From Pseudomonas flexibilis (GTDB lineage: Bacteria > Pseudomonadota > Gammaproteobacteria > Pseudomonadales > Pseudomonadaceae): 64,000 nucleotides of DNA. The DNA lies in NCBI RefSeq assembly GCF_000802425.1, contig NZ_JRUD01000011.1, positions 1 through 64,000 of the forward strand, in the 5' to 3' direction. Below, piece after piece: positions 1 to 8,777 of this stretch. The position numbers were made by a program, and so were the translations under genes. Each line of letters opens with the position of its first letter. The first letter of the stretch is position 1. Below the pieces are notes generated by a model, which searched no databases, was not told the DNA's origin, and was given only the letters and a program-made list of their open reading frames with translations.

Positions 1-71
1 TACAAGCGAATTCATTCGCGATCTTTTGGGTTTGGTGCGCGCCGGGTCGCGGCTGAAGCCCCTCCTACAGG
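1..71. repeat. REP-like palindromic element at the left edge
   Basis: The stretch contains the palindrome GCGAATTCATTCGC at 6-19 and, near 45-69, a REP-type arm that reads on the minus strand as GTAGGAGGGGCTTCAGCCGC. The first core recurs with one base changed at 22466-22479. Such elements are common between genes in Pseudomonas. This one overlaps the stop codon of the neighbouring minus-strand gene, and it may continue beyond the window edge. Confidence 0.6.
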
Positions 72-955
72 AGCAGGGCGTTCATCACCGCTGCTTCGGC
101 CTGTTCCAGACGTTTTTGCCGCGCCGATCCGGCGATCTTCAGCAGCCCTCTGTCGCGCCGCCAGAGTGCGGCCCATTCACCGGCGCCATTCAAGGCGAAG
201 TCGAGTTCGGCCTGCAGGGATTCGAACTGCGCAAACACCCCACCCAGCAGCAGATGCGTCGCGGCTTCACGCGGATCGAGGCGAGCGACTTCGCTCCCCG
301 CCGCCAGCACGCCGGCCAGTTTCAGGCGCAACCCCTGCGGCCACCGGCATTCCAGGCTAACGCCATACAGCCAGGCGCTCAGCGCCAGCAGCACGTGGAC
401 ATCCTCAAGGGTGCGAAACGGCTTGGCGTAGTCATCCCAGCCGTCACCCGGCAACGCCTGCGCCTCGGCGCCGTCGAGCAGCAGGCGGGCGTGTGGGATA
501 TCCGGGGCGATGGGCAGTGGCGGCAGGTGTTCCAGCGCGACACCGGCGGTGTCACGCGCAACGCTGCATAGGGTGATACGCACCGGTTCGCACTCTGGCT
601 CGCTGCGCGCGGCCACCAGAAACCAGTCGGCTTCGCTGCCGCCGGTAACAAAATCCTTGCAGCCGCTGAGTCGTCCTTCGTGAAAGCGGGTAGTCATGTC
701 CGCCGGACGCACGCTGCGTCGCTCCGTTACGCAGAAGGCGCCTAGGCTGGCGGGTGCTTCTGGCCAGAGCGCGCGCAGCGCCGCCTGGTAGCCGGCCAGG
801 AAGGCCAGCCCCGGGGTAGCGGCCAGACGGCCGCCGAGGATGGCCAGCTGGGCGGTCGATAGCCCGTTTGCCTGGTCCTGCAGGTGGGCGTACCACGCAG
901 GCAGGGCGCCGGTTGGCAGGCGGTCGAGGGGGCAGAGCAGGCGGTTCCAGGGCAT
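65..955 (-). CDS. acyl-CoA dehydrogenase-like protein, short and degenerate
   Basis: This is a 296-residue protein. Residues 72-118 resemble the middle domain of acyl-CoA dehydrogenases: a CVTE motif replaces the usual TEPxxGSD stretch, followed by GCKDFVTGGSEADWFLVAAR, which is close to the family's G-x-K-x-(F/Y)-(V/I)-T-x-G-x-x-A-D pattern. Full enzymes are about 380-600 residues, and this protein lacks a recognisable catalytic glutamate region. It may therefore bind FAD poorly or have lost activity. The stop codon lies inside the REP-like element at the edge, so the last residues may be recent. The next gene (cvfB) is 22 bp upstream on the same strand. The substrate cannot be inferred. Confidence 0.65.
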   Translation of the reverse strand: MPWNRLLCPLDRLPTGALPAWYAHLQDQANGLSTAQLAILGGRLAATPGLAFLAGYQAALRALWPEAPASLGAFCVTERRSVRPADMTTRFHEGRLSGCKDFVTGGSEADWFLVAARSEPECEPVRITLCSVARDTAGVALEHLPPLPIAPDIPHARLLLDGAEAQALPGDGWDDYAKPFRTLEDVHVLLALSAWLYGVSLECRWPQGLRLKLAGVLAAGSEVARLDPREAATHLLLGGVFAQFESLQAELDFALNGAGEWAALWRRDRGLLKIAGSARQKRLEQAEAAVMNALLL

Positions 956-977
956 GGTTCTTCCTTGAAAAAAGGCG

Positions 978-1814
978 TCAGGTCAGTTCGATCCGCTCAT
1001 CGTGAATGTGGATCAAGCCCTGCTTGTACAGCCCGCCGATGGCCTTCTTGAAGTTGCCCTTGCTGACGCCGAAGCGCTGGGCAATCAGCTGCGGATCGCT
1101 CTTGTCGCCCAGCGGCAGGCTGCCGCCGTTGGCGCGCAGCTGGTCGAGAATCTGCTCGCCGAGGCTGTCGCGCACCTGTTCCGGCGGCGGCTGCAGGCTC
1201 AGGCTGATCTTGCCGTCGTCGCGCACCTCGCGGATGTAGCCGGTCTCCCGTGAGCCGGGGCGCAGGAACTTGAACACCTCGTTCTTGTGGATCAGGCCCC
1301 AGTGGCTGTTGTTGATGATGGCCTTGAAGCCCAGGTCGGTTTTCTCGGCCACGAGCAGGTCGACCGCCTGGCCACGGCTGTAACGCGGCGGCGTCTGGTC
1401 GAGGTAGCGATCCAGGCGGGCGGTGGCGGTGATACGGCGGGTGCGCGGGTCGAGGTAGACATACACCACGCAGTAATCGCCGACCTGCAGCGGGCGCTTT
1501 TCCTCCGAGTGCGGCAGCAGCAGGTCCTTGGGCAGTCCCCAGTCGAGGAACAGGCCGATGCGGTTGATCTCCACCACCTTGAGGCTGGCGAAACCGCCGA
1601 CTTCCACCTTGGGCTTGAGCGTGGTGGCGATGGGGCGGTCCTCGCTGTCGAGATACACGAAGACGTTCAGCCAGTCCCCTTCCTCGCTGGGCTCGTCCTT
1701 GGGGATGTAGCGCTTGGGCAGCAGGATTTCGTCGCCGGCACCGTCGTCCAGGTACAGGCCGAAGTCGGTGTGCTTGGTGACCTGCAGTGAATTGAATCGA
1801 CCGATCAGTGCCAT
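978..1814 (-). CDS. cvfB: S1-domain RNA-binding protein, CvfB/YitL family
   Basis: This is a 278-residue cytoplasmic protein built of S1-type OB folds: about residues 1-60, then 65-130 (KVVEINRIGLFLDWGLPKDLLLP) and 145-210 (VAEKTDLGFKAIINNSHWGLI). A winged-helix domain follows at about 215-278, with the text ISLSLQP then GVSKGNFKKAIGGLYKQGLI. This order matches the CvfB family, which is linked to virulence regulation in Staphylococcus through RNA binding. The target in Pseudomonas is unknown to me. The start MALIGRF is the natural first methionine. The gene ends 22 bp before the acyl-CoA dehydrogenase-like gene and may be co-transcribed with it. Confidence 0.85.
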   Translation of the reverse strand: MALIGRFNSLQVTKHTDFGLYLDDGAGDEILLPKRYIPKDEPSEEGDWLNVFVYLDSEDRPIATTLKPKVEVGGFASLKVVEINRIGLFLDWGLPKDLLLPHSEEKRPLQVGDYCVVYVYLDPRTRRITATARLDRYLDQTPPRYSRGQAVDLLVAEKTDLGFKAIINNSHWGLIHKNEVFKFLRPGSRETGYIREVRDDGKISLSLQPPPEQVRDSLGEQILDQLRANGGSLPLGDKSDPQLIAQRFGVSKGNFKKAIGGLYKQGLIHIHDERIELT

Positions 1815-1849
1815 GTTGGGGTGTGCCTCGTTACGTCAGGGCGCGCATT

Positions 1850-2983
1850 CTACCGTTGTTCCCGGGGCTTCAGGCCGACACGCAACAGTTTGCCGTTCGG
1901 TTCGTCGGTCAGCAGGTAGAGGTAGCCATCCGGCCCCTGGCGCACGTCGCGGATGCGTTTGCCCAGTTGGCCGAGCAGGCGTTCCTCGTGGACGACGCGC
2001 TCGCCGTCCAGTTGCAGCCTGATCAGCTCGCCCTTGAGCGCGCCGATGAACAGGTTGTCGCGCCAGGCGGGGAAGCGGCTGTGGTTGTAGAAGGCCATGC
2101 CGCTGATCGCCGGGGACTTTTCCCAGACGTAATGTGGCGGCTCGGTGCCCTCGACCTGCTTGCCCTTGGCCTCCGGGATCGCTGTGAAGCTGTAGTTGAT
2201 GCCGTGGGTGGCCAGCGGCCAGCCGTAGTTGCGGCCGGGGCGCGGGAGGTTGATCTCGTCGCCACCGCGCGGGCCATGCTCGTGCAGCCACAGCGTGCCG
2301 CTGCGCGGATCCAGGGCCATGCCCTGCGGATTGCGATGGCCGTAGGACCAGATTTCCGGGCGCGCGCCCGGGCGGTTCACGAAGGGGTTGTCCGCCGGCA
2401 CGCGGCCATCGGCGTGCAGACGCACCAGCTTGCCCTGCAGCTTGTCCAGGTCCTGGGCGGTGGGGCGCTGATTGTTTTCGCCCAGGGCGATGAACAGGTA
2501 GCCGTCGCGATCGAACACCAGGCGCGCGCCGAAATGAATGCCGGTGGAGAGCTTTGGCTGTTGCTGGAAGAAGCGTTGGAAGTCCTCCAGCCGCGCGCCA
2601 TCGTCACTGAGGCGTCCGCGCCCGACGGCCGTGCCGGCCTTGCCATCGCCGGCCTCGGCGTAGGCGAGGTAGACCAGCCGGTCCTGTTTGAAATCCGGCG
2701 ACAGCGCGACATCCAGCAGGCCGCCCTGGCCGCGCGCATACACGGCCGGCACGCCGTCGATGGGTGGCGAAAGCCTACCGCTGGCGTCCAGCCGGCGCAG
2801 GCGGCCGGGACGCTCGGTGATCAGCAGGCCCTGGTCATCAGGCAGGAAGGTCAGCGACCAGGGATGCTCCAGGCCGCCGATCATTTCATCGACCTGCAGA
2901 ATGCCTTGCTCACTGGGATAGTCGGCGGCCCGCACGACCGTGCCCAGCGTGGCCAGCAGAAGGATGCCGATCCATTTGCCCAT
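1850..2983 (-). CDS. PQQ-dependent soluble aldose sugar dehydrogenase (YliI-type), exported
   Basis: This is a 377-residue six-bladed beta-propeller protein. Residues 1-19 form a signal peptide that ends in VVRA before ADYPS, so the enzyme should act in the periplasm. Family motifs are visible in order: GLEHPWSLTFLPD near the start, LLITERPGRLRRL, RLVFDRDGYLFIALGE, NPQGMALDPRSGTLWLHEHG, GGDEINLPRPGRNYGWP. These match soluble glucose/sorbosone-type dehydrogenases that oxidise aldoses with PQQ and calcium. The open frame runs far upstream through the next gene, but MGKW with GGAG 9 bp before it is the sensible start. The physiological sugar is not evident. Confidence 0.88.
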   Translation of the reverse strand: MGKWIGILLLATLGTVVRAADYPSEQGILQVDEMIGGLEHPWSLTFLPDDQGLLITERPGRLRRLDASGRLSPPIDGVPAVYARGQGGLLDVALSPDFKQDRLVYLAYAEAGDGKAGTAVGRGRLSDDGARLEDFQRFFQQQPKLSTGIHFGARLVFDRDGYLFIALGENNQRPTAQDLDKLQGKLVRLHADGRVPADNPFVNRPGARPEIWSYGHRNPQGMALDPRSGTLWLHEHGPRGGDEINLPRPGRNYGWPLATHGINYSFTAIPEAKGKQVEGTEPPHYVWEKSPAISGMAFYNHSRFPAWRDNLFIGALKGELIRLQLDGERVVHEERLLGQLGKRIRDVRQGPDGYLYLLTDEPNGKLLRVGLKPREQR

Positions 2984-3073
2984 GGCGATGCTCCGTGGAA
3001 TGAATGGTCGACACACTATAGGTGCTGAGCATCCTGGGCTATACCGGTGGAGAACCTGTCGGAGGATGGAACC

Positions 3074-3247
3074 ATGCCGAGTCGCCTGAGCAGCGAAGAT
3101 CAGCAGCGCGTCAACGAGTACCTCAACGCCCCGCAGCACCGGGTCGAGCGCAAGCCTTTCCGGCCCTTGTTCCTGCTGTTGATGACGGTGGGAGTAGTGG
3201 TGTTGCTGGGTGGGTTGAGCCGCTGGTTGGCGGCGCTGGTGGTGTAG
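3074..3247 (+). CDS. DUF3094 small membrane protein
   Basis: This 57-residue protein has a charged N-terminal half (SRLSSEDQQRVNEYLNAPQHRVERKPFRP) and one C-terminal membrane segment (LFLLLMTVGVVVLLGGLSRW). This architecture matches the DUF3094 family known from pseudomonads, whose function is unknown. The start at 3074 is preceded by GGAGGATGGA. An upstream in-frame methionine at 3047 lacks a ribosome binding site. The gene is divergent from the sugar dehydrogenase. Confidence 0.75.
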   Translation: MPSRLSSEDQQRVNEYLNAPQHRVERKPFRPLFLLLMTVGVVVLLGGLSRWLAALVV

Positions 3248-3291
3248 GGGGGAGCTGTCGTGCGGTTCTGTGGACTCGCTGCGGGGGCGGC

Positions 3292-3321
3292 GGTGGACAA
3301 GGAAAACGTTGTCCACCCTAC
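3292..3321. repeat. palindromic GGTGGACAA element
   Basis: GGTGGACAA at 3292-3300 is repeated in inverted form as TTGTCCACC at 3309-3317, followed by CTAC. A related element lies 72 bp further on and another near 55618. The element sits between DUF3094 and the acyltransferase, which converge, so it could also serve as a terminator hairpin. Confidence 0.6.
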
Positions 3322-3389
3322 GGTGCGTCGGCATTGGCGTAGGGCGGTCAGCGCTTTTCTGGCCGCCGTGCGGTGTGCGCAAGCCATCC

Positions 3390-3420
3390 GGTGGCCAAGG
3401 CTTTGCCTTGACCACCCTAC
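3390..3420. repeat. palindromic GGTGGCCAAGG element
   Basis: GGTGGCCAAGG at 3390-3400 faces CCTTGACCACC at 3406-3416 with one mismatch, followed by CTAC as in the element at 3292. The two form a direct pair of palindromes in the 188-bp convergent gap before position 3436. Confidence 0.6.
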
Positions 3421-3435
3421 GAATCACGAATTGCC

Positions 3436-4338
3436 TCAGCCCGGAAACTGCTGCTTGAGCTGTTCCAGCTCCGCGTCCTTCTCCTGCCACAGCTGGTTGA
3501 CCCACTGCTGGAAGGCCTGGCGGTACTCGGCGTCGCTGTCGTAGCTGCGGCCGAGGAACTGGGTGGGGATCTCGCGCTTGCGCACGCGCATGACCACCTG
3601 CGGCACGCGGCCGCTCAGCAGGTCCCAGAAGGTGGGCCGGCCGGCCGGGTAGTGGATGGTCACGTCGACCATCGACTCCAGCTGCTCGCCCATGGCGTCC
3701 AGCACGAAGGCGATGCCGCCGGCCTTGGGCTTGAGCAGGTGGCGGAACGGCGACTGCTGCTGGTCGTGCTTGGCCGGGGTGAAGCGGGTGCCTTCCAGGA
3801 AGTTGAACACCGACACCGGGTTGGTCTTGTAGCGCTCGCAGGCCTTGCGGGTGGTGGCCAGGTCCTGGCCCTGCTTGTGCGGATACTTGCGCAGGTATTC
3901 CTTGCTGTAGCGCTTCATGAACGGGAACTCGAGCGCCCACCAGCACAGGCCGATCACCGGCACCCAGATCAGTTCCTGCTTGAGGAAGAACTTGAGAATC
4001 GGCATGCGGCGGTTGAACTGGTACTGCAGCACCAGGATGTCCGCCCAGCTCTGGTGGTTGCTGCTCACCAGATAGGAGTGGCGCATGTCCACCAGGTCGC
4101 GGCCCTGAACGTCCCAGCGGGTACGCCCCACCAGGTCCATCCAGAAGCTGTTGATGGCCATCCAGGTTTCCGCGATCCAGTGCATGCCGGAACGCAGCGC
4201 GCGCTGCACGGCCGGAATCGGCAGCAGCAGTTTGAGCAGGGACAGTGCGAACAGCGGCCAGCACCAGAACAGCGTGTTCAGCGCCAGGATCAGGCTGGCG
4301 ATGATGCCGCGCAGGGTGGCAGGGAGAAAACTCAGCAT
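3436..4338 (-). CDS. PlsC-like membrane acyltransferase (YihG type)
   Basis: This is a 300-residue inner-membrane protein. Residues 10-40 are hydrophobic. The catalytic HX4D motif of glycerolipid acyltransferases is NHQSWAD (H95, D100), and the acceptor-site motif FLEGTRF is at 180-186. The family transfers acyl groups to lysophospholipids or similar lipids. The long segment between the two motifs (FMKRYSKEYLRKYPHKQGQDL) is typical of the YihG/LCLAT-like branch rather than PlsC itself. The start MLSFLP at 4338 is chosen because it opens directly into the membrane segment. An upstream methionine (4398) would add 20 polar residues. A TetR-like palindrome lies about 70 bp upstream. Confidence 0.85.
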   Translation of the reverse strand: MLSFLPATLRGIIASLILALNTLFWCWPLFALSLLKLLLPIPAVQRALRSGMHWIAETWMAINSFWMDLVGRTRWDVQGRDLVDMRHSYLVSSNHQSWADILVLQYQFNRRMPILKFFLKQELIWVPVIGLCWWALEFPFMKRYSKEYLRKYPHKQGQDLATTRKACERYKTNPVSVFNFLEGTRFTPAKHDQQQSPFRHLLKPKAGGIAFVLDAMGEQLESMVDVTIHYPAGRPTFWDLLSGRVPQVVMRVRKREIPTQFLGRSYDSDAEYRQAFQQWVNQLWQEKDAELEQLKQQFPG

Positions 4339-4407
4339 TGGCCGATTCTCGTCAGGGAAAATTGGCCGCAAGGTTAACGATTGTGCACTCAACTGCAAGC
4401 GTCGAGA

Positions 4408-4423
4408 GTGACCGAATGGTCAC
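4408..4423. promoter_or_regulatory. palindrome GTGACC-GAAT-GGTCAC, possible TetR-type operator
   Basis: A perfect 6-bp inverted repeat with a 4-bp spacer lies between the stop of ackA (4453) and the start of the acyltransferase (4338). The pattern TGACC-N4-GGTCA is typical of TetR-family operators, many of which control lipid genes. No such regulator is encoded nearby, so the link is inferred only from position and symmetry. Confidence 0.35.
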
Positions 4424-4452
4424 GATAACCGCCGTTCAGAGCCGTTCGTGCG

Positions 4453-5640
<1,188 letters not shown>

Positions 5641-5932
5641 CGGGCACCCTCTCGGCAGGGCCGGCCTGCCGGCACCAGCCGCAATCGAATGGCTGGCCGA
5701 TGCGACGGGCGCGGCTGTCGGCATCCAGCACCCAGGCGCGCGACTGCCAGGGTGGCGAATGACGCAGGTGCTGGGTATGTCCACAAGACAGTAGCGCAAC
5801 CCAATGGCCTTCATCGTCCTGACGGAAACCGAGCAGCGCTGGCGCGACCCGCCTGTCCGCACATGGTTCGCTTTCGACCGCCCGCGCGGGTAAACTTCCG
5901 CGTTCCAAACTCTCTACCAAAAGGTCTTCCCC

Positions 5933-6418
5933 ATGCAGATCGCCGCCAACAAGGCTGTCTCCATCGACTATACCCTCACCAACGATGCCGGCGAGGTGAT
6001 CGACAGCTCCGCTGGCGGCGCGCCGCTGGTCTACCTGCACGGCTGCGGCAACATCATTGTCGGCCTGGAGAAGGCACTGGAAGGCAAGCAGGCTGGCGAT
6101 CAGCTGACCGTCACCATCGAACCGGAAGACGCCTACGGCGAATACAGCGCCGAACTGGTCGCCGTGCTGGACCGCGCCATGTTCGAAGGCGTCGACGAGC
6201 TGGAAGTCGGCATGCAGTTCCACGCCTCCGCGCCGGATGGCGGCATGCAGGTCGTGACCATCCGCGACATCGAAGGCAACGACGTGACCGTCGACGGCAA
6301 CCACCCGCTGGCCGGTCAGCGCCTGAGCTTCGACGTCAAGGTCGTGCAGGTGCGTGAAGCCAGCCCCGAAGAAATCGCCCATGGCCACATCCATGGCGAA
6401 GGTGGTCACCACCACTGA
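5933..6418 (+). CDS. slyD: FKBP-type peptidyl-prolyl isomerase SlyD
   Basis: This 161-residue cytoplasmic protein catalyses proline isomerisation, acts as a chaperone, and helps deliver nickel to metalloenzymes. It shows the FKBP half-domain (YTLTNDAGEVIDSS, PLVYLHGCGNIIVGLEKALEG), the inserted flap domain (about residues 70-125, PEDAYGEYSAELVAVLDR), and a short histidine-rich tail (HGHIHGEGGHHH). The tail is shorter than in E. coli, where it carries many cysteines. A strong terminator follows at 6445, so slyD ends its own unit. Confidence 0.95.
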   Translation: MQIAANKAVSIDYTLTNDAGEVIDSSAGGAPLVYLHGCGNIIVGLEKALEGKQAGDQLTVTIEPEDAYGEYSAELVAVLDRAMFEGVDELEVGMQFHASAPDGGMQVVTIRDIEGNDVTVDGNHPLAGQRLSFDVKVVQVREASPEEIAHGHIHGEGGHHH

Positions 6419-6444
6419 TTGCAGCCCGGGCTGGACTGCTCAAG

Positions 6445-6471
6445 AAGGCGCCCAGCGGGGCGCCTTTTTTA
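6445..6471 (+). terminator. Rho-independent terminator of slyD
   Basis: AAGGCGCC at 6445-6452 pairs with GGCGCCTT at 6459-6466, and a run of T follows to 6470. It lies 27 bp after the slyD stop. Confidence 0.9.
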
Positions 6472-6500
6472 TTTGCGTGCGAGAAAGGAGTTGTTTTTCC

Positions 6501-6983
6501 ATGAGTGCCCTGCACGACCTTACCTTGACGAGCCTCACGGGCGAGGAGCTACCCCTCAAACCCTACGAGGGCAAGGTGCTGTTGATCGTGAACGTCGCTT
6601 CGGAGTGCGGGCTGACCCCGCAGTACGCCGGGCTGGAGAAGCTGCAGCGCAGCTACGCCACGCGCGGCTTCAGCGTGCTGGGCGTGCCCTGCAACCAGTT
6701 CGGTGCCCAGGAGCCCTGCAGCGAGGCGCAGATCGCACGCTTCTGCGAGAAGCACTATGGGGTGAGCTTTCCCATGAGCCGCAAGCTCGAAGTCAACGGG
6801 CCGGGCCGCCATCCGCTGTACCGCTTGCTGGCCGGCGAGGGCGCGGAGTTTCCCGGCGACATCACCTGGAACTTCGAGAAGTTCCTGGTCGGTCCGGATG
6901 GTCGCGTGCTGGCCCGCTTCGCGCCGCGCACCGCGCCGGATGATCCGCTGCTCGTGCAGGCCATCGAAGATGCGCTGGGCTGA
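6501..6983 (+). CDS. glutathione/thioredoxin peroxidase (BtuE/Gpx family)
   Basis: This 160-residue thiol peroxidase reduces hydrogen and lipid peroxides. The peroxidatic cysteine is C36 in NVASECGLTP and is a normal TGC codon, not selenocysteine. The supporting residues of the tetrad are visible: Q70 in PCNQFGAQEP, W123 and N124 in WNFEKFLV. The start at 6501 has AAAGGAG 11 bp upstream. A longer frame from 6354 only reads through slyD and its terminator. A resolving cysteine is less clear; C64, C73 and C82 are candidates. The gene converges with cytochrome b561. Confidence 0.9.
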   Translation: MSALHDLTLTSLTGEELPLKPYEGKVLLIVNVASECGLTPQYAGLEKLQRSYATRGFSVLGVPCNQFGAQEPCSEAQIARFCEKHYGVSFPMSRKLEVNGPGRHPLYRLLAGEGAEFPGDITWNFEKFLVGPDGRVLARFAPRTAPDDPLLVQAIEDALG

Positions 6984-6990
6984 GGGGCAG

Positions 6991-7013
6991 GGAGCGGGCG
7001 CAATGCCCGCTCC
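6991..7013. terminator. hairpin between convergent genes
   Basis: GGAGCGGGC at 6991-6999 pairs perfectly with GCCCGCTCC at 7005-7013. It sits between the stops of the peroxidase (6983) and cytochrome b561 (7018). There is no strong T run on either side, so it is either a weak bidirectional terminator or a processing hairpin. Confidence 0.5.
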
Positions 7014-7017
7014 GACT

Positions 7018-7542
7018 TCAACCCGCCATGCGCCGCAGGGTGTCGTCCTTCACCACGAAATGGTGAAACAGCGCCGCGGCAACGTGGCCGAGGACCAGCA
7101 ACAGGAACAACCAGGCCAGCGGCGAGTGCAGGCTGCCCAGGCCGGCCAGCCAGGGAATTTCCTCGCCGCCGCGGGCCACCAGTTGCACGCCGAACACCTT
7201 CAGGCCGTAACCGTTGCCGAGCATCACGGCCAGGCCAAGCAGCGGCATCGCCAGCATGCACAGATACAGCAAGCCGTGGCCGATGCGTGCCAGCCCGCCC
7301 AGCGGCCCCGCCGGCTGCGGTCGCCGACCCCGCTGCGCCACCGCCCAGGTCAGGCGCAGCAGCACCAGTACCAGCAGCAAGACGCCAATGCTCACATGAG
7401 TGGGCACCAGGGTCTGGCCGATCCAGTGCTCGCCTTCGTCGATGCGGTCCCCCAGCTTGAGGAATTGCAGGGTCAGCAGCAGGGCCATGCCCCAGTGCAG
7501 GATGCGGCTCACGCTGCCATAGCGGTGGGCTGAGTCGTTCAT
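7018..7542 (-). CDS. cytochrome b561 family membrane protein
   Basis: This 174-residue protein has four predicted membrane helices. Haem-ligand histidines fit the family: H16 in SRILHWGMALLLT, H49 in LVPTHVSIGVLL, and histidines in the third and fourth helices (RIGHGLLYLCMLAMPLLGL, LGHVAAALFHHFVV). It should pass electrons between the quinone pool and an acceptor, which I cannot name. The start at 7542 follows CAAGGAGCAACCC. It overlaps the stop of the DUF2218 gene by 4 bp (ATGA), so the two are translationally coupled. Confidence 0.88.
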   Translation of the reverse strand: MNDSAHRYGSVSRILHWGMALLLTLQFLKLGDRIDEGEHWIGQTLVPTHVSIGVLLLVLVLLRLTWAVAQRGRRPQPAGPLGGLARIGHGLLYLCMLAMPLLGLAVMLGNGYGLKVFGVQLVARGGEEIPWLAGLGSLHSPLAWLFLLLVLGHVAAALFHHFVVKDDTLRRMAG

Positions 7543-7847
7543 GGGTTGCTCCTTGTCGAATCGGGGTGACTCGGGTTCCAGATGAACTCGGGCAGCGGTT
7601 CGGCTGCCATGCGTTGCAAATGACTGGCCACCACCGTCTCGAGTTGCCGTAGCGCGTCTTCCTCGCCTTTCAGTCGCACCCGCAGTGTGGTTCCGTGCGC
7701 CTCGAGCTGGCACAGGCCAAGGCTCAGCGATATTTCGCTGCGTCCTTCCCCGCGCGTGACGGGGAACTTGTGCGCCCAGTGGTTGCTCAGGCGGGTGATC
7801 AGGCGCTGTGGATTGTCCGTGGCGATCTGGGTGCTGGATTCCGGCAT
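7539..7847 (-). CDS. DUF2218 protein
   Basis: This is a 102-residue cytoplasmic protein. It shows the DUF2218 pattern RLITRLSNHWAHKFPV, then a short strand-rich middle (CQLEAHGTTLRVRLKGEEDALRQLETVVASHL) and a closing F-x-W (EFIWNP). Function is unknown. In other bacteria members often sit beside YceI or cytochrome b561 genes, and here it overlaps a cytochrome b561 gene. GAGGGTC before the ATG serves as ribosome binding site. Confidence 0.8.
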   Translation of the reverse strand: MPESSTQIATDNPQRLITRLSNHWAHKFPVTRGEGRSEISLSLGLCQLEAHGTTLRVRLKGEEDALRQLETVVASHLQRMAAEPLPEFIWNPSHPDSTRSNP

Positions 7848-7859
7848 TGTTAAAGACCC

Positions 7860-8675
7860 TCAGCCGAAGTGGAATGCGGAAAGGGTGACGTCAAGCACCC
7901 GATCGGTGAAGGCGCGCCTGCCGGGGTCGTTGTCCGCGGCACCCGCCGCCACCAGCAAGGGGATCAGATGTTCCTCGGCGCGCGGCGGATGGCACAGCCG
8001 CGCGGCGGGTGCCTGCGCCCAGTCGACCAGGCGCTGGTAGCGCTCGGCGGGCTCGGCTTCCACGGTTTCCGTCAGCCAGCGGTCGAACTGTTCGGACGGC
8101 GCTCCGAAACGGGCGTCGCCATAGGCGCGCATATTGTGAAAGCTCATGCCGCTGCCGATGATCAGCACGCCTTGGTCGCGCAGTGGCGCCAGCGCGCGGC
8201 CGGCGTCCAGGTGGGCCTGCGGGTCCAGGTCATGGCGCAGGGACAGCTGGATGACCGGGATGTCCGCATCCGGGAACATCAGCTTCAGCGGAATGAACAT
8301 GCCATGGTCGAAGCCGCGTTGCGGATCCACCCGGGCGGGCTGGCCGCCCTGATTGAGCAGCGTGGCCACCCGTTCGGCCAGCGCCGGTTCGCCGGGCGCG
8401 GGGTAACGCAGCTCGTAAGTGTGCGGCGGAAAACCGTAATAGTCGTAGATCAGCTCGGGGCGGGGCGTACCTGTCACGCTGAACGCCGGCTCCAGCCAGT
8501 GCGCCGAGACCATGACGATGGCGCGCGGCCGCTCGGGTAGCGTGTCGGCCACGCTGCGCAGGTAGTCGGCCATGCGGTTCCATGCGGTCGGCGGGTTCCA
8601 GTCCATGAAGAAGCAGGGGCCAGCGCCATGGGGGATAAACAGCGTCGGTTGGCGAAGGGGTGCGGCGGTGGCCAT
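7860..8675 (-). CDS. DODA-type extradiol ring-cleavage dioxygenase (LigB superfamily)
   Basis: This 271-residue enzyme belongs to the family of YgiD and plant 4,5-DOPA dioxygenases. Metal-ligand histidines are visible as H16 in LFIPHGAGP and H59 in VMVSAHWLEP. H124 in GFDHGMFIPL and the motif GSGMSFHNMRAYG also match the family. Members open catechol rings using Zn or Fe. The natural substrate here is unknown. The start at 8675 follows CCGGAGCACGCCC; the open frame continues upstream without support. A LysR gene diverges from it, the usual arrangement for a pathway-specific regulator. Confidence 0.88.
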   Translation of the reverse strand: MATAAPLRQPTLFIPHGAGPCFFMDWNPPTAWNRMADYLRSVADTLPERPRAIVMVSAHWLEPAFSVTGTPRPELIYDYYGFPPHTYELRYPAPGEPALAERVATLLNQGGQPARVDPQRGFDHGMFIPLKLMFPDADIPVIQLSLRHDLDPQAHLDAGRALAPLRDQGVLIIGSGMSFHNMRAYGDARFGAPSEQFDRWLTETVEAEPAERYQRLVDWAQAPAARLCHPPRAEEHLIPLLVAAGAADNDPGRRAFTDRVLDVTLSAFHFG

Positions 8676-8777
8676 GGGCGTGCTCCGGTAAATAATTCTG
8701 TAGGCAGTATCTCTTGCTGTCGAAGAAGTGATAATCGGCCGATCTGGGGGTTCACCTTTAACCAAGGGTTGGAAGTC

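Noticed and set aside
6606-6611. Possible selenocysteine in the glutathione peroxidase
   Set aside because: The active-site codon is TGC (cysteine) and no SECIS-type signal is needed.
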